The notes beneath the pieces were generated by a model. It saw only the letters and a list, made by a program, of their open reading frames with translations. It was not told the DNA's origin and searched no databases. From positions 89,147 through 153,146 of the forward strand of contig CALUEX010000053.1 of NCBI GenBank assembly GCA_944319815.1: DNA of 64,000 nt. Direction: 5' to 3'. Both the position numbers and the translations under genes were made by a program. Below, one piece after another: positions 7,842-15,306 of this stretch. The stretch comes from an uncultured Prevotella sp. Lineage in GTDB: Bacteria > Bacteroidota > Bacteroidia > Bacteroidales > Bacteroidaceae. Numbering within the stretch: position 1 is the first letter of the stretch; every line of letters begins with the position of its first letter.

Positions 7842-9341
7842 TTAAAACTCAACGGCGTTGCCTATGCATCCGTTGGGCATCTGCACGTGGATAAGGGCGC
7901 AGACGGTGGCGGCAATGTCGTTGATGGTGACCTTGGCGTTGGTCGTGCCGGGCTTAACGTGCCACCCCATGAGGATAAACGGTATGTGGGAGTCGTAAGG
8001 GTTCCACACGCCGTGGGTAGTGCCGCGGCCTATTTCCTCAGAGCCAACCTCGTAATGTGCCGGGTTCAACACGAGCTGAATGTCTCCGCTGCGCAGCCTG
8101 TGGTAGCCGTTCACTAACCGTTCGCGGACTACGGCGGGCAGCGTGGCGTCCATGGCGTGCTCCAGGTCTACCACGTAGGCATACTGCGGGTCACGCTTCA
8201 GCCAGTCGATTGCGGTCTTCTTCACGTCGTCGAGCTGCAACGACAGTTCGCTGACGGCCTTGCGGTCGATGAACACCTTATAGTCGCTGATGGCAACGAC
8301 AAGGCTGCGCTGCACGCCGAACTTGCCCTTGAGGTAGTCGTCGAGTTGCTTGGCAACCTTTGTGGGCACGAAGCCGCCGGCCGGTATGCCGTGCTCGCGC
8401 AGCATGAGGGCGTTGTTGGCCGCCCCGTGGTCAGCCGTAAGGAAGACGAGATACTGCCCCTTGCCCACCTTTTGGTCGAGATAGCCGAACAGGTCGGCAA
8501 GGCGCTTGTCGAGGTCGAGGAATATTTCGCGTATCTCTGGGCCGTGCGTGGCATACTCATGGCCCACCTTGTCAGTGACCGAGAAGCTCACCGTGAGCAT
8601 ATCAGTCACGGAGTCCTGCCCCAAGGCCTCGCCCTCAATGGCAGCCTTGGCCATCTCCTCGGTAATGAGGTTGCCGTAAGTTGAATAGGCTATTTCCTTC
8701 TCTGTCTTGCCGCCGTACTGCTTGTTGAAGTTGACAACCCACTGGGGGAGCTTGTCCATGTAGTAAGTGCTCGTGATGAACGTGCCCGTGGCGTAGTCAA
8801 TCCAGTAGGCACCGTCGGCCGAGTGGCCCGCGGGCAGGATTGAAGCGCGGTCTTTCAGCGACACGCCTACGACCTTAGCCTTGAAGTCGGTGGCTATTTT
8901 CAGTTCGTCGCCGATGGTGGTAGCGAGCAGGTTACGCGGCGACATGAGGCCTGCGTCGGTGTCGCTGCCCACGCTCCTGACCGTCGTGTCGGTGCAGCAG
9001 TAGACCATCCGTCCGTCCTTCATGAAGTCGTTACCGGCTATGCCATGTATTGCCGGAACCGACCCCGTAAAGATTGAGGTGTGGCCCACGGCCGTAACGG
9101 TGGGCACATAGTTAATCATCGTGTTCTCGCAGTTGTAGCCTTCGGCCATCAGGCGCTTGAAGCCGCCCTCGCCGTAGAGCCCATAGTAACGGTAAAGGTA
9201 ATCCCAACGCATCTGGTCAACGGCTATGCCTACCACCAACCTTGGCCTGTCGACACCGGCAGCCGTACCTTTCGCACAGCTGAGACACGCAAGAGCTACA
9301 GCCACAAATGCGGCTTTCGCCAATAAAAAGTTTCTTTTCAT
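7842..9341 (-). CDS. PafA-like alkaline phosphatase superfamily protein (499 aa)
   Basis: A secreted or periplasmic enzyme: the N-terminus (MKRNFLLAKAAFVAVALACLSC) is a signal sequence and may be a lipoprotein signal. The mature part begins PRLVVGIAVDQMRWDYLYRY, the first metal-binding Asp motif of PafA-type phosphatases. The nucleophile region is PTVTAVGHTSIFTGS (threonine expected), followed by IHGIAGNDF; late metal ligands lie in FLTADHGAANN and GRGTTHGVWNPYDSHIPFI. PafA enzymes are calcium-activated, phosphate-insensitive phosphomonoesterases, which would release phosphate from organic phosphates. Promoter lies at 9369-9400. One of four secreted phosphatases in the window. Confidence 0.85.
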   Translation of the reverse strand: MKRNFLLAKAAFVAVALACLSCAKGTAAGVDRPRLVVGIAVDQMRWDYLYRYYGLYGEGGFKRLMAEGYNCENTMINYVPTVTAVGHTSIFTGSVPAIHGIAGNDFMKDGRMVYCCTDTTVRSVGSDTDAGLMSPRNLLATTIGDELKIATDFKAKVVGVSLKDRASILPAGHSADGAYWIDYATGTFITSTYYMDKLPQWVVNFNKQYGGKTEKEIAYSTYGNLITEEMAKAAIEGEALGQDSVTDMLTVSFSVTDKVGHEYATHGPEIREIFLDLDKRLADLFGYLDQKVGKGQYLVFLTADHGAANNALMLREHGIPAGGFVPTKVAKQLDDYLKGKFGVQRSLVVAISDYKVFIDRKAVSELSLQLDDVKKTAIDWLKRDPQYAYVVDLEHAMDATLPAVVRERLVNGYHRLRSGDIQLVLNPAHYEVGSEEIGRGTTHGVWNPYDSHIPFILMGWHVKPGTTNAKVTINDIAATVCALIHVQMPNGCIGNAVEF

Positions 9342-9368
9342 ATAAATGACTTTTTGTAATTAGTGTTG

Positions 9369-9400
9369 CAAAATTAGGCATTTTCCTTGGATGGGCGAAA
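9369..9400 (-). promoter_or_regulatory. Promoter of the PafA-like gene
   Basis: On the minus strand: TTTC (9397-9400), 20 nt, TAATTTTG (9369-9376). The ATG lies 28 nt downstream. Confidence 0.6.
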
Positions 9401-9453
9401 TTAAAACCCTGCCTACGGGCAATCTTAACAGAATATTAAAACAGCAAGTTGAA

Positions 9454-9645
9454 CCCCAATCGGTCATTAGACCGCAATGTTTTAACTTCTATAGTTTTAT
9501 ATTGCTTCTTGCCGTCTTATGTATTTCTGCCGCCGTCTTTTCTTCCGTTCCGTCTCGACGTAGTCCGCTACGCCTTCGATAAAACGGGAGAAAACCGTCT
9601 GCCATAAGTACATAATCCGCCTAAGCACTAATGACCGATTTGGGG
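9454..9645. mobile_element. MITE-like element, copy A
   Basis: A 192-bp sequence with terminal inverted repeats (CCCCAATCGGTCATTAG / CTAATGACCGATTTGGGG) flanked by the direct repeat TTGAA (9449-9453 and 9646-9650). It is in reverse orientation relative to copies B and C and has the same internal nested hairpin around TCTTCCGT...ACGGGAGA. It carries no transposase. Confidence 0.75.
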
Positions 9646-9739
9646 TTGAACAACTTTCTGGGCCTTTCACGGAGCACGCTTGGCACGGCCCTGCAAGGCG
9701 TTGATTACCAGAGACTTCCCAACTTGCCATGTTTCGTGC

Positions 9740-9782
9740 TGTAAAAGGTGCCCTTTCGTGCTGCGAAAGGGCACCTTTTACA
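9740..9782. repeat. AAAAGG-type hairpin
   Basis: Perfect 19-bp arms, TGTAAAAGGTGCCCTTTCG and its reverse complement, with a 5-nt loop. It lies 59 nt beyond the 3' end of the phosphoesterase gene on the minus strand and may serve as its terminator. The 9342-9840 gap holds only this hairpin, the MITE and the promoter. Confidence 0.7.
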
Positions 9783-9840
9783 GGCCAATATGCCACAAAA
9801 CGCCGGACGGCACGGACTGCGCCGACGGCAGGAAAACGGT

Positions 9841-11262
9841 CTACCGGCATGAGAAACGCTCGCCAAAGCGGTTGGTCAGCACCACGGTTATGTCTTTATA
9901 ACGCCCCCTGGGGCGGCAACGGAACAGGTGCGACGTCCTTGAGTCGTTCCGGCGCTCCTCGATAAGCGAGGCATAGCCTTGGTCAACGTCGGTGAAACGC
10001 TCCATAACCCCCATCGGCCGCCCGTCCTGGAACCACTCCACGCGGCAGCCAGGGTCGTAATCCCAAACATTGGCAACGACATAATCCTTCTGCGTCAAGA
10101 ACTCCCCCTGGCCGTAAACGTCCATCTGCCGGCTCACGTCAGCCCCCGTCGGCTTGTAGTGCCACACCAGCCTGTCACCGTCAACGGCGACAATCATGTA
10201 GCCGTTAGGCGCACCGCAACGGTTGATTTTCCCCGTCCACCATGCCCCGCAGACAGCCCCGATGTTGTGTTGGTAAAGCTCCGGGTTGACCTCTACGTTC
10301 TGGAAGAAGTGCGTATGGCCGCAGAACACGTGCACACGGTAGCCCCGCAACACCTCGGCCAGCCTGCGGGCGTTACGCATATTGCCGCGCCCGGCCACGG
10401 CGTTCCATCCCGCAGCGTGCATATTCAGGATGACAAGTGAACCCTTGGGCACGTAGGCTAGGTCTTTCTCGAGCCATTCAAGCTGCCTCTCCGTCATGCG
10501 CTCAACGTAGCCTTCGTTGCCCAAGTAGTCGATGTTCTTCATCGTCACGACGTGCGCCTTGCCTATGTTGAACGAGTAATCGGTAGGCCCGAACCGCCTG
10601 TTATACTCCATCTCGGCATACACCGGGGTGCCAAGGCGCATATTGTCCAAGTCCTTCCAGCGCTTGTCAAAGTCGTGGTTGCCTATACAGTGGAAAAGTG
10701 TCATGCCCGTGTTCCTTACCGACTTGACATATCCTTCGTACATTGGCATACTGTCGAACACCATGTCGCCCAGCGCCACGCCTACCACCTCGCGCCTCCG
10801 CTTGAGCGAGTCAACGGTGCGGCGGATGTCGGGCACGGCCTCCGTCAGCCACCTGCCCATGTCGCGCTCGTCGCGCACCTGCGGGTCGGAGATGGCTATA
10901 TAGTAAAAGCGGTCGGCCCTCTCGGTGCGCCGCTCGAGCACGAAGTCGTGGCCGCCGGCGGCAAGAGCCTCGTTCACCGATACGTAAAAGCCGGCGGCAA
11001 GGCCGTCGGCCGACGGAAGACGGAAGTCTGCCGGGGTAGTGATTGATATGTACTTGCTCGTCAGCGTGTCGGTCATCAGCTCCCAGCGGCCGTCGCCGTC
11101 GGTCGTTGTGAAATGCGTACCGTTATTCACCACGACGCCGGCAATGCCACGCCCTGACGTATCCTCTACCCTGCCCGACACGTTAAAAACCGTCTGCCGG
11201 GCCACTCCGCTGCCCATGAACATCGTACACAGCAGCAACCCAAACAATGCCTTTGCCTTCAT
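9841..11262 (-). CDS. Secreted calcineurin-like phosphoesterase, three-domain type (473 aa)
   Basis: A signal peptide (MKAKALFGLLLCTMFMGSGVARQ) leads to an Ig-like/carboxypeptidase-like N-terminal domain (FNVSGRVEDTSGRGIAGVVVNNG). The metallophosphoesterase core has the motifs AISDPQV, ALGDMVFD, CIGNHDFD, LNMHAAG and FCGHTHFFQN. A C-terminal domain follows (RVEWFQDGRPMG ... VVLTNRFGERFSC). This layout matches the Bacteroidota MetallophosN-Metallophos-MetallophosC family, probably periplasmic or surface. ATG 11262 was chosen over 11295 because it starts the signal peptide. Substrate unknown. Confidence 0.9.
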   Translation of the reverse strand: MKAKALFGLLLCTMFMGSGVARQTVFNVSGRVEDTSGRGIAGVVVNNGTHFTTTDGDGRWELMTDTLTSKYISITTPADFRLPSADGLAAGFYVSVNEALAAGGHDFVLERRTERADRFYYIAISDPQVRDERDMGRWLTEAVPDIRRTVDSLKRRREVVGVALGDMVFDSMPMYEGYVKSVRNTGMTLFHCIGNHDFDKRWKDLDNMRLGTPVYAEMEYNRRFGPTDYSFNIGKAHVVTMKNIDYLGNEGYVERMTERQLEWLEKDLAYVPKGSLVILNMHAAGWNAVAGRGNMRNARRLAEVLRGYRVHVFCGHTHFFQNVEVNPELYQHNIGAVCGAWWTGKINRCGAPNGYMIVAVDGDRLVWHYKPTGADVSRQMDVYGQGEFLTQKDYVVANVWDYDPGCRVEWFQDGRPMGVMERFTDVDQGYASLIEERRNDSRTSHLFRCRPRGRYKDITVVLTNRFGERFSCR

Positions 11263-11401
11263 ACAGTCAATACCCAATGCTCCATACGACGCCATTCAAG
11301 CAAAAAGGCCACGCCCGGCTTGCAATGAAGCCTGGCATGACCTTCCGTGAAATAACGTTAATGAAGAAATTTAACATAAAGATACCTCATTTGGTCTACG
11401 G

Positions 11402-11409
11402 CAAAGGTA
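11402..11409 (-). promoter_or_regulatory. -7 box upstream of the calcineurin-like phosphoesterase
   Basis: TACCTTTG on the minus strand, 139 nt before the ATG. A degenerate second box (TATCTTTA) lies nearer the gene at about 11375-11382. Confidence 0.45.
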
Positions 11410-11459
11410 TCTTTCGTTTTTTACATTACGGCTGCAAGAAAAAGACATTGTAATTAAAA

Positions 11460-11592
11460 TACCCACCCCAACCCTCCCGAAGGGAGTTAACTCAACGCGC
11501 ATAAAAGGAAGCCGGCCATTCCGCAAAAAGCCCACAGGCAAAGCATCGACGGCACATAAGGCTCCCTCCATCCGCGAGGGTTGGGGCTGGTA
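11460..11592. repeat. Inverted pair of GGGTTGGGGTGGG elements
   Basis: CCCACCCCAACCCTCCCGAA near 11462 and CCGCGAGGGTTGGGGCTGG near 11572 enclose about 80 nt with no gene. Same architecture as 7721-7836. Confidence 0.65.
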
Positions 11593-11596
11593 TCGC

Positions 11597-12655
11597 TTAC
11601 TCGTACTCAAGCAAAGGCAGTTCGCCGCGCAGCACGCCGAGGGCGTTGTAGGCAAGAGAACCCATCTCGTTCTCGCCGGGAATGACCTCGATTGGGGCGA
11701 GATAATCGATGCGCTTGCGCAAGATGCCCATGCAATAGTCGCTGTGGGCGATGCCTCCCGTGAGGATGATGGCGTCAACCTTGCCGTCCATTGCAACGTA
11801 CATGGAACCTATCTGCTTGGCGATAGTGTACATCATGGAGTCTATCACCTCCTTGTAAGGCTGCTCGCCGTCCTCGGCCTTGCGGTCGATGGTTATCATG
11901 TCGGTCTCGCCCAACAGTGCGGCAAGTCCTCCCTTGCCGCTTATCATCTGCTTGACCTGCTTCTTGGTGTACTGCCCGCTGAAGCATACGTCAACCAACT
12001 GGCCCGACGGAACCGTGCCCGCGCGCTCGGGAGAGAACGGCCCGTCGCCATCAAGGGCGTTGTTTACGTCAACTACCTTGCCGTAAACATGGGCCCCGAC
12101 AGATATTCCACCACCGATGTGGGCTACCAAGAGACGCATATCCTCGTACTTCCTCCCAACGGAAGTGGCATACCTTCGGGCGACGGCCTTTTGGTTAAGG
12201 GCGTGGAAAATGGACTTCCTGTCGATACCGGGGAAGCCGGTATAACGGGCCTCGGGACACATCTCGTCAACCACGACGGGGTCGGCGATGTAGGCCGGGC
12301 AGCCACACTCCACGGCTATTTCGGCCGCAATGAGGGCACCGAGGTTACAAGCGTGCTCGCGCTCGGCGTGCATCAGGTCGTGCTTCATCTTCTCGTTGAC
12401 GGCATAGACGCCGCCGGCGAGCGGGTGCAACAGGCCTCCGCGCCCTATGACGGCATCGAAACGAAGCTCTATACCGGCATCGGCAAGACGCTGCAAGACG
12501 AAATTCTTACGGTACTCATACTGGTCACTTATGTGATGGAAGGCGGCAAGCTCGCTGACATGATGGTGCGCGCCGGTCATCCAGACCGACTTGTCGTCCT
12601 CATACACGGCAATCTTTGTTGACGTAGACCCTGGGTTGATTACTAAAATTCGCAT
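11597..12655 (-). CDS. buk: Butyrate kinase (352 aa)
   Basis: Converts butyryl (or branched-chain acyl) phosphate + ADP to the acid + ATP. It belongs to the acetokinase/ASKHA superfamily; visible motifs are the N-terminal phosphate loop INPGSTSTKIAVYED, the central GRGGLLHPLAGGVY, VAHIGGGISVGAHVYGKVVDV and ILTGGIAHS. Length and motifs match butyrate kinase rather than acetate kinase (about 400 aa). The ATG at 12655 is used: the 14 extra residues of the longer frame come from a repeated intergenic word. ptb lies upstream on the same strand, giving a substrate-level phosphorylation pair. Confidence 0.93.
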   Translation of the reverse strand: MRILVINPGSTSTKIAVYEDDKSVWMTGAHHHVSELAAFHHISDQYEYRKNFVLQRLADAGIELRFDAVIGRGGLLHPLAGGVYAVNEKMKHDLMHAEREHACNLGALIAAEIAVECGCPAYIADPVVVDEMCPEARYTGFPGIDRKSIFHALNQKAVARRYATSVGRKYEDMRLLVAHIGGGISVGAHVYGKVVDVNNALDGDGPFSPERAGTVPSGQLVDVCFSGQYTKKQVKQMISGKGGLAALLGETDMITIDRKAEDGEQPYKEVIDSMMYTIAKQIGSMYVAMDGKVDAIILTGGIAHSDYCMGILRKRIDYLAPIEVIPGENEMGSLAYNALGVLRGELPLLEYE

Positions 12656-12682
12656 ATTTTTCAATTCATAATTCGTCATTTT

Positions 12683-12776
12683 CAATTCATAATGCACAAT
12701 TCATAATTGGGTTGGCACACAGGCTTTATACGGTGCGTATGCCCAATCATGAATTATGCATTGTGCATCATGGATT
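12683..12776. repeat. Imperfect inverted repeat of TGAATTATGCATTG words between ptb and buk
   Basis: CAATTCATAATGCACAATTC...TTGGG on the left is mirrored by CCCAATCATGAATTATGCA... on the right. It reaches within 3 nt of the ptb stop codon and could attenuate buk relative to ptb. Confidence 0.6.
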
Positions 12777-12778
12777 AA

Positions 12779-13684
12779 TCAATCGACGCACGCTATGGCC
12801 AGGCTGTAGAACTTCGACTCGCACGAATCTGCACGCGAAGCCACAACGACGGGCACGGTCGTGCCGCAAAGCATACCGGCCATCTCGGCACCGGCAAACA
12901 GCGAGACGGTCTTGTAGAACACGTTGCCCGACTCGATGTTGGGGAATATCAGCACGTCGGCATTGCCCACGACGGGCGACGTGATGCCCTTGATGCTGCC
13001 GCTCTCGGCATCCAGGGCGGTCTTAACGTCCATCGGGCCGCCTACGCACACGTCGCCGTAATGGCCGTCGGCGGCACGTCGCTTCAGCTCCTCATAATAT
13101 AAGGTATGGGGGAACTTCTCGTTGACTTTCTCCGTGAAGTTGACCAAGGCCACGCCGGGACGGCTTACGCCAAGGCGGCGGCTTACGCCGACTGCATAAC
13201 CGAGGATGGCGTCAAACTGGTCGAGCGTGGGGCGTGGCACCACGGCGGCGTCAGAGAACACCAGGAGCTTGCCGTAGGCCGGGATGTGGGTCACCGTGAC
13301 GTGGCTCAACACGCGGCCGGGCTCAAGTATGCCATGCTCCTTGTTCAGCACGGCGTGCAGCAGGTTGTCGGTGTTCATCGAGCCTTTCATCAGCACGTCG
13401 GCATCGCCTGCCCTGACAATGGCTACCGCGCGGCGGGCCGCATCGTCAACAGTAGGCTCCGTGACTACCTCCACACGCCCGGGGTAACCGGCGCGCAGGG
13501 CCTCGAACTCCGGCGTACAAGCCCCGGCACACACCAGCACAAAGTCGGCTATGCCTTCACGCAAGGCTCGTTCAACCACATATTCCGTATGTGAATCGGC
13601 GGGACAAGCCACCGCCACACGCTTACGCCCATTAAGCTGGGACAACTTTAAGACTACATCGTTAAAATCGCGTATCGAACTCAT
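12779..13684 (-). CDS. ptb: Phosphate butyryltransferase (301 aa)
   Basis: Transfers the acyl group of butyryl-CoA to phosphate, feeding butyrate kinase. It belongs to the phosphate acetyl/butaryl transferase family: N-terminal KRVAVACPADSHTEYVVERAL, central DVLMKGSMNTDNLLHAVLN and LLVFSDAAVVPRPTLDQ, and C-terminal GPMDVKTALDAESG and DVLIFPNIESGNVFYK. Cytoplasmic. The gene has a strong promoter upstream and buk 123 nt downstream. The pair could act in butyrate or branched-chain acid production; the sequence does not distinguish them. The neighbourhood carries no other butyrate-pathway gene. Confidence 0.92.
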   Translation of the reverse strand: MSSIRDFNDVVLKLSQLNGRKRVAVACPADSHTEYVVERALREGIADFVLVCAGACTPEFEALRAGYPGRVEVVTEPTVDDAARRAVAIVRAGDADVLMKGSMNTDNLLHAVLNKEHGILEPGRVLSHVTVTHIPAYGKLLVFSDAAVVPRPTLDQFDAILGYAVGVSRRLGVSRPGVALVNFTEKVNEKFPHTLYYEELKRRAADGHYGDVCVGGPMDVKTALDAESGSIKGITSPVVGNADVLIFPNIESGNVFYKTVSLFAGAEMAGMLCGTTVPVVVASRADSCESKFYSLAIACVD

Positions 13685-13768
13685 AGTTAATAAGATTTAG
13701 GTATAAAGACCGACAGTGGCGACAAGGAGGAGCGACTCCAAAAACCGCACACTTTGCGTCTTTTTGTG

Positions 13769-13799
13769 CAAAGATAATGCAACTACGGCAAACTTCAAA
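13769..13799 (-). promoter_or_regulatory. Promoter of ptb-buk
   Basis: On the minus strand: TTTG (13796-13799), 19 nt, TATCTTTG (13769-13776). This leaves a leader of roughly 80 nt before the ptb ATG. Confidence 0.75.
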
Positions 13800-13984
13800 A
13801 TAAAAATGCAATAATAATTTATTTTATGGAATTATAAACAAAAAGAGAGGAACTTCAGTACACTACCATTTAGCTAACACCAGTAGGCCAGTGCAACGGC
13901 AAAACGGCTAAAACGCTTTACAGAAAATCAAACAACAGAGGCGTCACATGGCAAAAAGAAAGTTACGGATTGCAATCACATAGG
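13800..13984. other. AT-rich intergenic stretch, nothing recognised
   Basis: No open frame with a family signature and no RNA gene is seen between the ptb promoter and the MITE-like element. Confidence 0.4.
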
Positions 13985-14176
13985 CCCAAATCGGTCATTA
14001 GAGCTTGGACGGATTATGTACTTATGCCTGACGGTTTTTCTTCCGTTTTGTCGAAGGCGTAGCGGGCTACGTCGAGACGGAACGGAAGAAAAGACGGCGG
14101 CAGAAGTCATAAGACGGCAAGAAGCAATAATAAAACTATAGAAATTGAAACATTGCGGTCTAATGGCCGATTTGGG
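13985..14176. mobile_element. MITE-like element, copy B
   Basis: 192 bp with the terminal inverted repeats CCCAAATCGGTCATTAGA / TCTAATGGCCGATTTGGG. Inside is a nested hairpin (TTTTCTTCCGTT ... AACGGAAGAAAA enclosing GTAGCGGGCTAC). It is highly similar to copy C in the same orientation. No flanking duplication is apparent, so it is either older or recombined. Confidence 0.75.
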
Positions 14177-14482
14177 ATAAATAGGCAATGACACCGGGAA
14201 ATGGGCATTATGCAGGCCTACGGACTGGCAACAACTATCAACCCGAAAGCAAGGCACGGCCGACATGATATGCAAAAGGCGGCAAAACGCCGCCTAAAAC
14301 ATGGCCTTTCACGCCGCAATCTGCCACCTTTTACAAGCCAAAAGACGGCAAATCGCAATACCGAACATAACCAACTGGCAGTCAGTATGTTACAAAGCAC
14401 GCAACATCCTGGCTGCCATCGACTAAGAAATAACGGGAAAAACACGGAACGGGAAGCCCCGCGCCGATGCCGCAACGGGCCG
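14177..14482. other. Intergenic stretch, no supported gene
   Basis: Contains an ACGCCGCCTAAAACATGGCC-like hairpin remnant, but no family-level coding signal on either strand. Confidence 0.4.
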
Positions 14483-15055
14483 TCAACCCCTCGCCTTGGC
14501 TTCGGCTGCCGACTGCATGGCCGCAAGTTCGGCTGTGTCACTTACCATCCTGAACCTCTCGACGACACGCCCCGACTTGTCGATATAGCCGTAGACGGTC
14601 ACTTCATCGTCGTCGGTCATGCCAAATCCGTCGTCGTCCATATAGTACATCCCGTCGGGGTTAAGCTGCCAGGAAACCTGCGCCACGCCGCAAACGTAAC
14701 GGCCTATTTGCGTGGGGAAGTGGGCCGACAGCTCGCGGGCACGCTCAATGACGTGCCCAGGCTGCCCTTCAAGCGTTTCCCAGGCAATATCCTGGCTGCC
14801 GACAGTCATGAGTGTCTCGCCGGCATCCATAAACTCGCAAGCCTGGCAGGCCTCATTGTCAACGAGGTAACGCGGCTTCCAATACCTGCAGATGACTTGG
14901 CTCACTAACTTCATGCCGCAACCGAGTTCGGTCTCCCTATACGGGTAACGCGAATAAACGCCGCTGCGCAAGGTCTCGTACAGCTTGCGCCTGTCATCAA
15001 GGCCCTGCCTTGAAGCGTCGCCAAGGCCATTGGCCGACATCCTTGAACTTTCCAT
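14483..15055 (-). CDS. Hypothetical cytoplasmic protein (190 aa)
   Basis: Not recognised. The protein lacks a signal peptide and membrane segments. It has three Cys residues in a short run (VDNEACQACEF preceded by LGCGMKL), an acidic stretch YYMDDDGFGMTDDDEV and a C-terminal Ala-rich tail. Its composition and codon use resemble the surrounding core genes, so it is probably real. The ATG at 15055 is preferred because the longer frame starting at 15196 runs through a GTAG-type palindrome (15137-15161). The CxxC pair could bind metal, but no partner is seen. Confidence 0.6.
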   Translation of the reverse strand: MESSRMSANGLGDASRQGLDDRRKLYETLRSGVYSRYPYRETELGCGMKLVSQVICRYWKPRYLVDNEACQACEFMDAGETLMTVGSQDIAWETLEGQPGHVIERARELSAHFPTQIGRYVCGVAQVSWQLNPDGMYYMDDDGFGMTDDDEVTVYGYIDKSGRVVERFRMVSDTAELAAMQSAAEAKARG

Positions 15056-15136
15056 AAGCAATGAACGTAATGTTAGTATGAATATCCGTAAAGCTCCCGA
15101 ACGTGCATTTTCCGTTGCTGTTCCCTTCACCCAAAA

Positions 15137-15233
15137 GTAGGGACGCACGGCTCGTGCGTCCGCCAAATCAAGGCACAATACGGCACGTGTGTGCAAACAA
15201 CATTACCCGGACGCACGAACCGTGCGTCCCTAC
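15137..15233. repeat. Paired GTAG/REP palindromes (BIME-like), locus 1
   Basis: The left palindrome (15137-15161) is GTAGGGAC + core GCACGGCTCGTGC + GTCC. The right one (15209-15233) is the inverted equivalent with core GCACGAACCGTGC, ending CCCTAC. The GTAG-plus-hairpin form is that of REP sequences. Confidence 0.75.
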
Positions 15234-15306
15234 TGGTGGGTATTAGGCCGTTTGCTGACATTCATTTAATATAATATCTGCCACCAACCAACCGACAAAA
15301 GCGCCG

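Noticed and set aside
11744-12622. Plus-strand open frame of 292 codons opposite buk
   Set aside because: Antisense shadow of butyrate kinase with no recognisable domain.
12656-12697. Longer N-terminus of butyrate kinase
   Set aside because: The extra 14 residues (MHYELKMTNYELKN) translate a repeated intergenic word.
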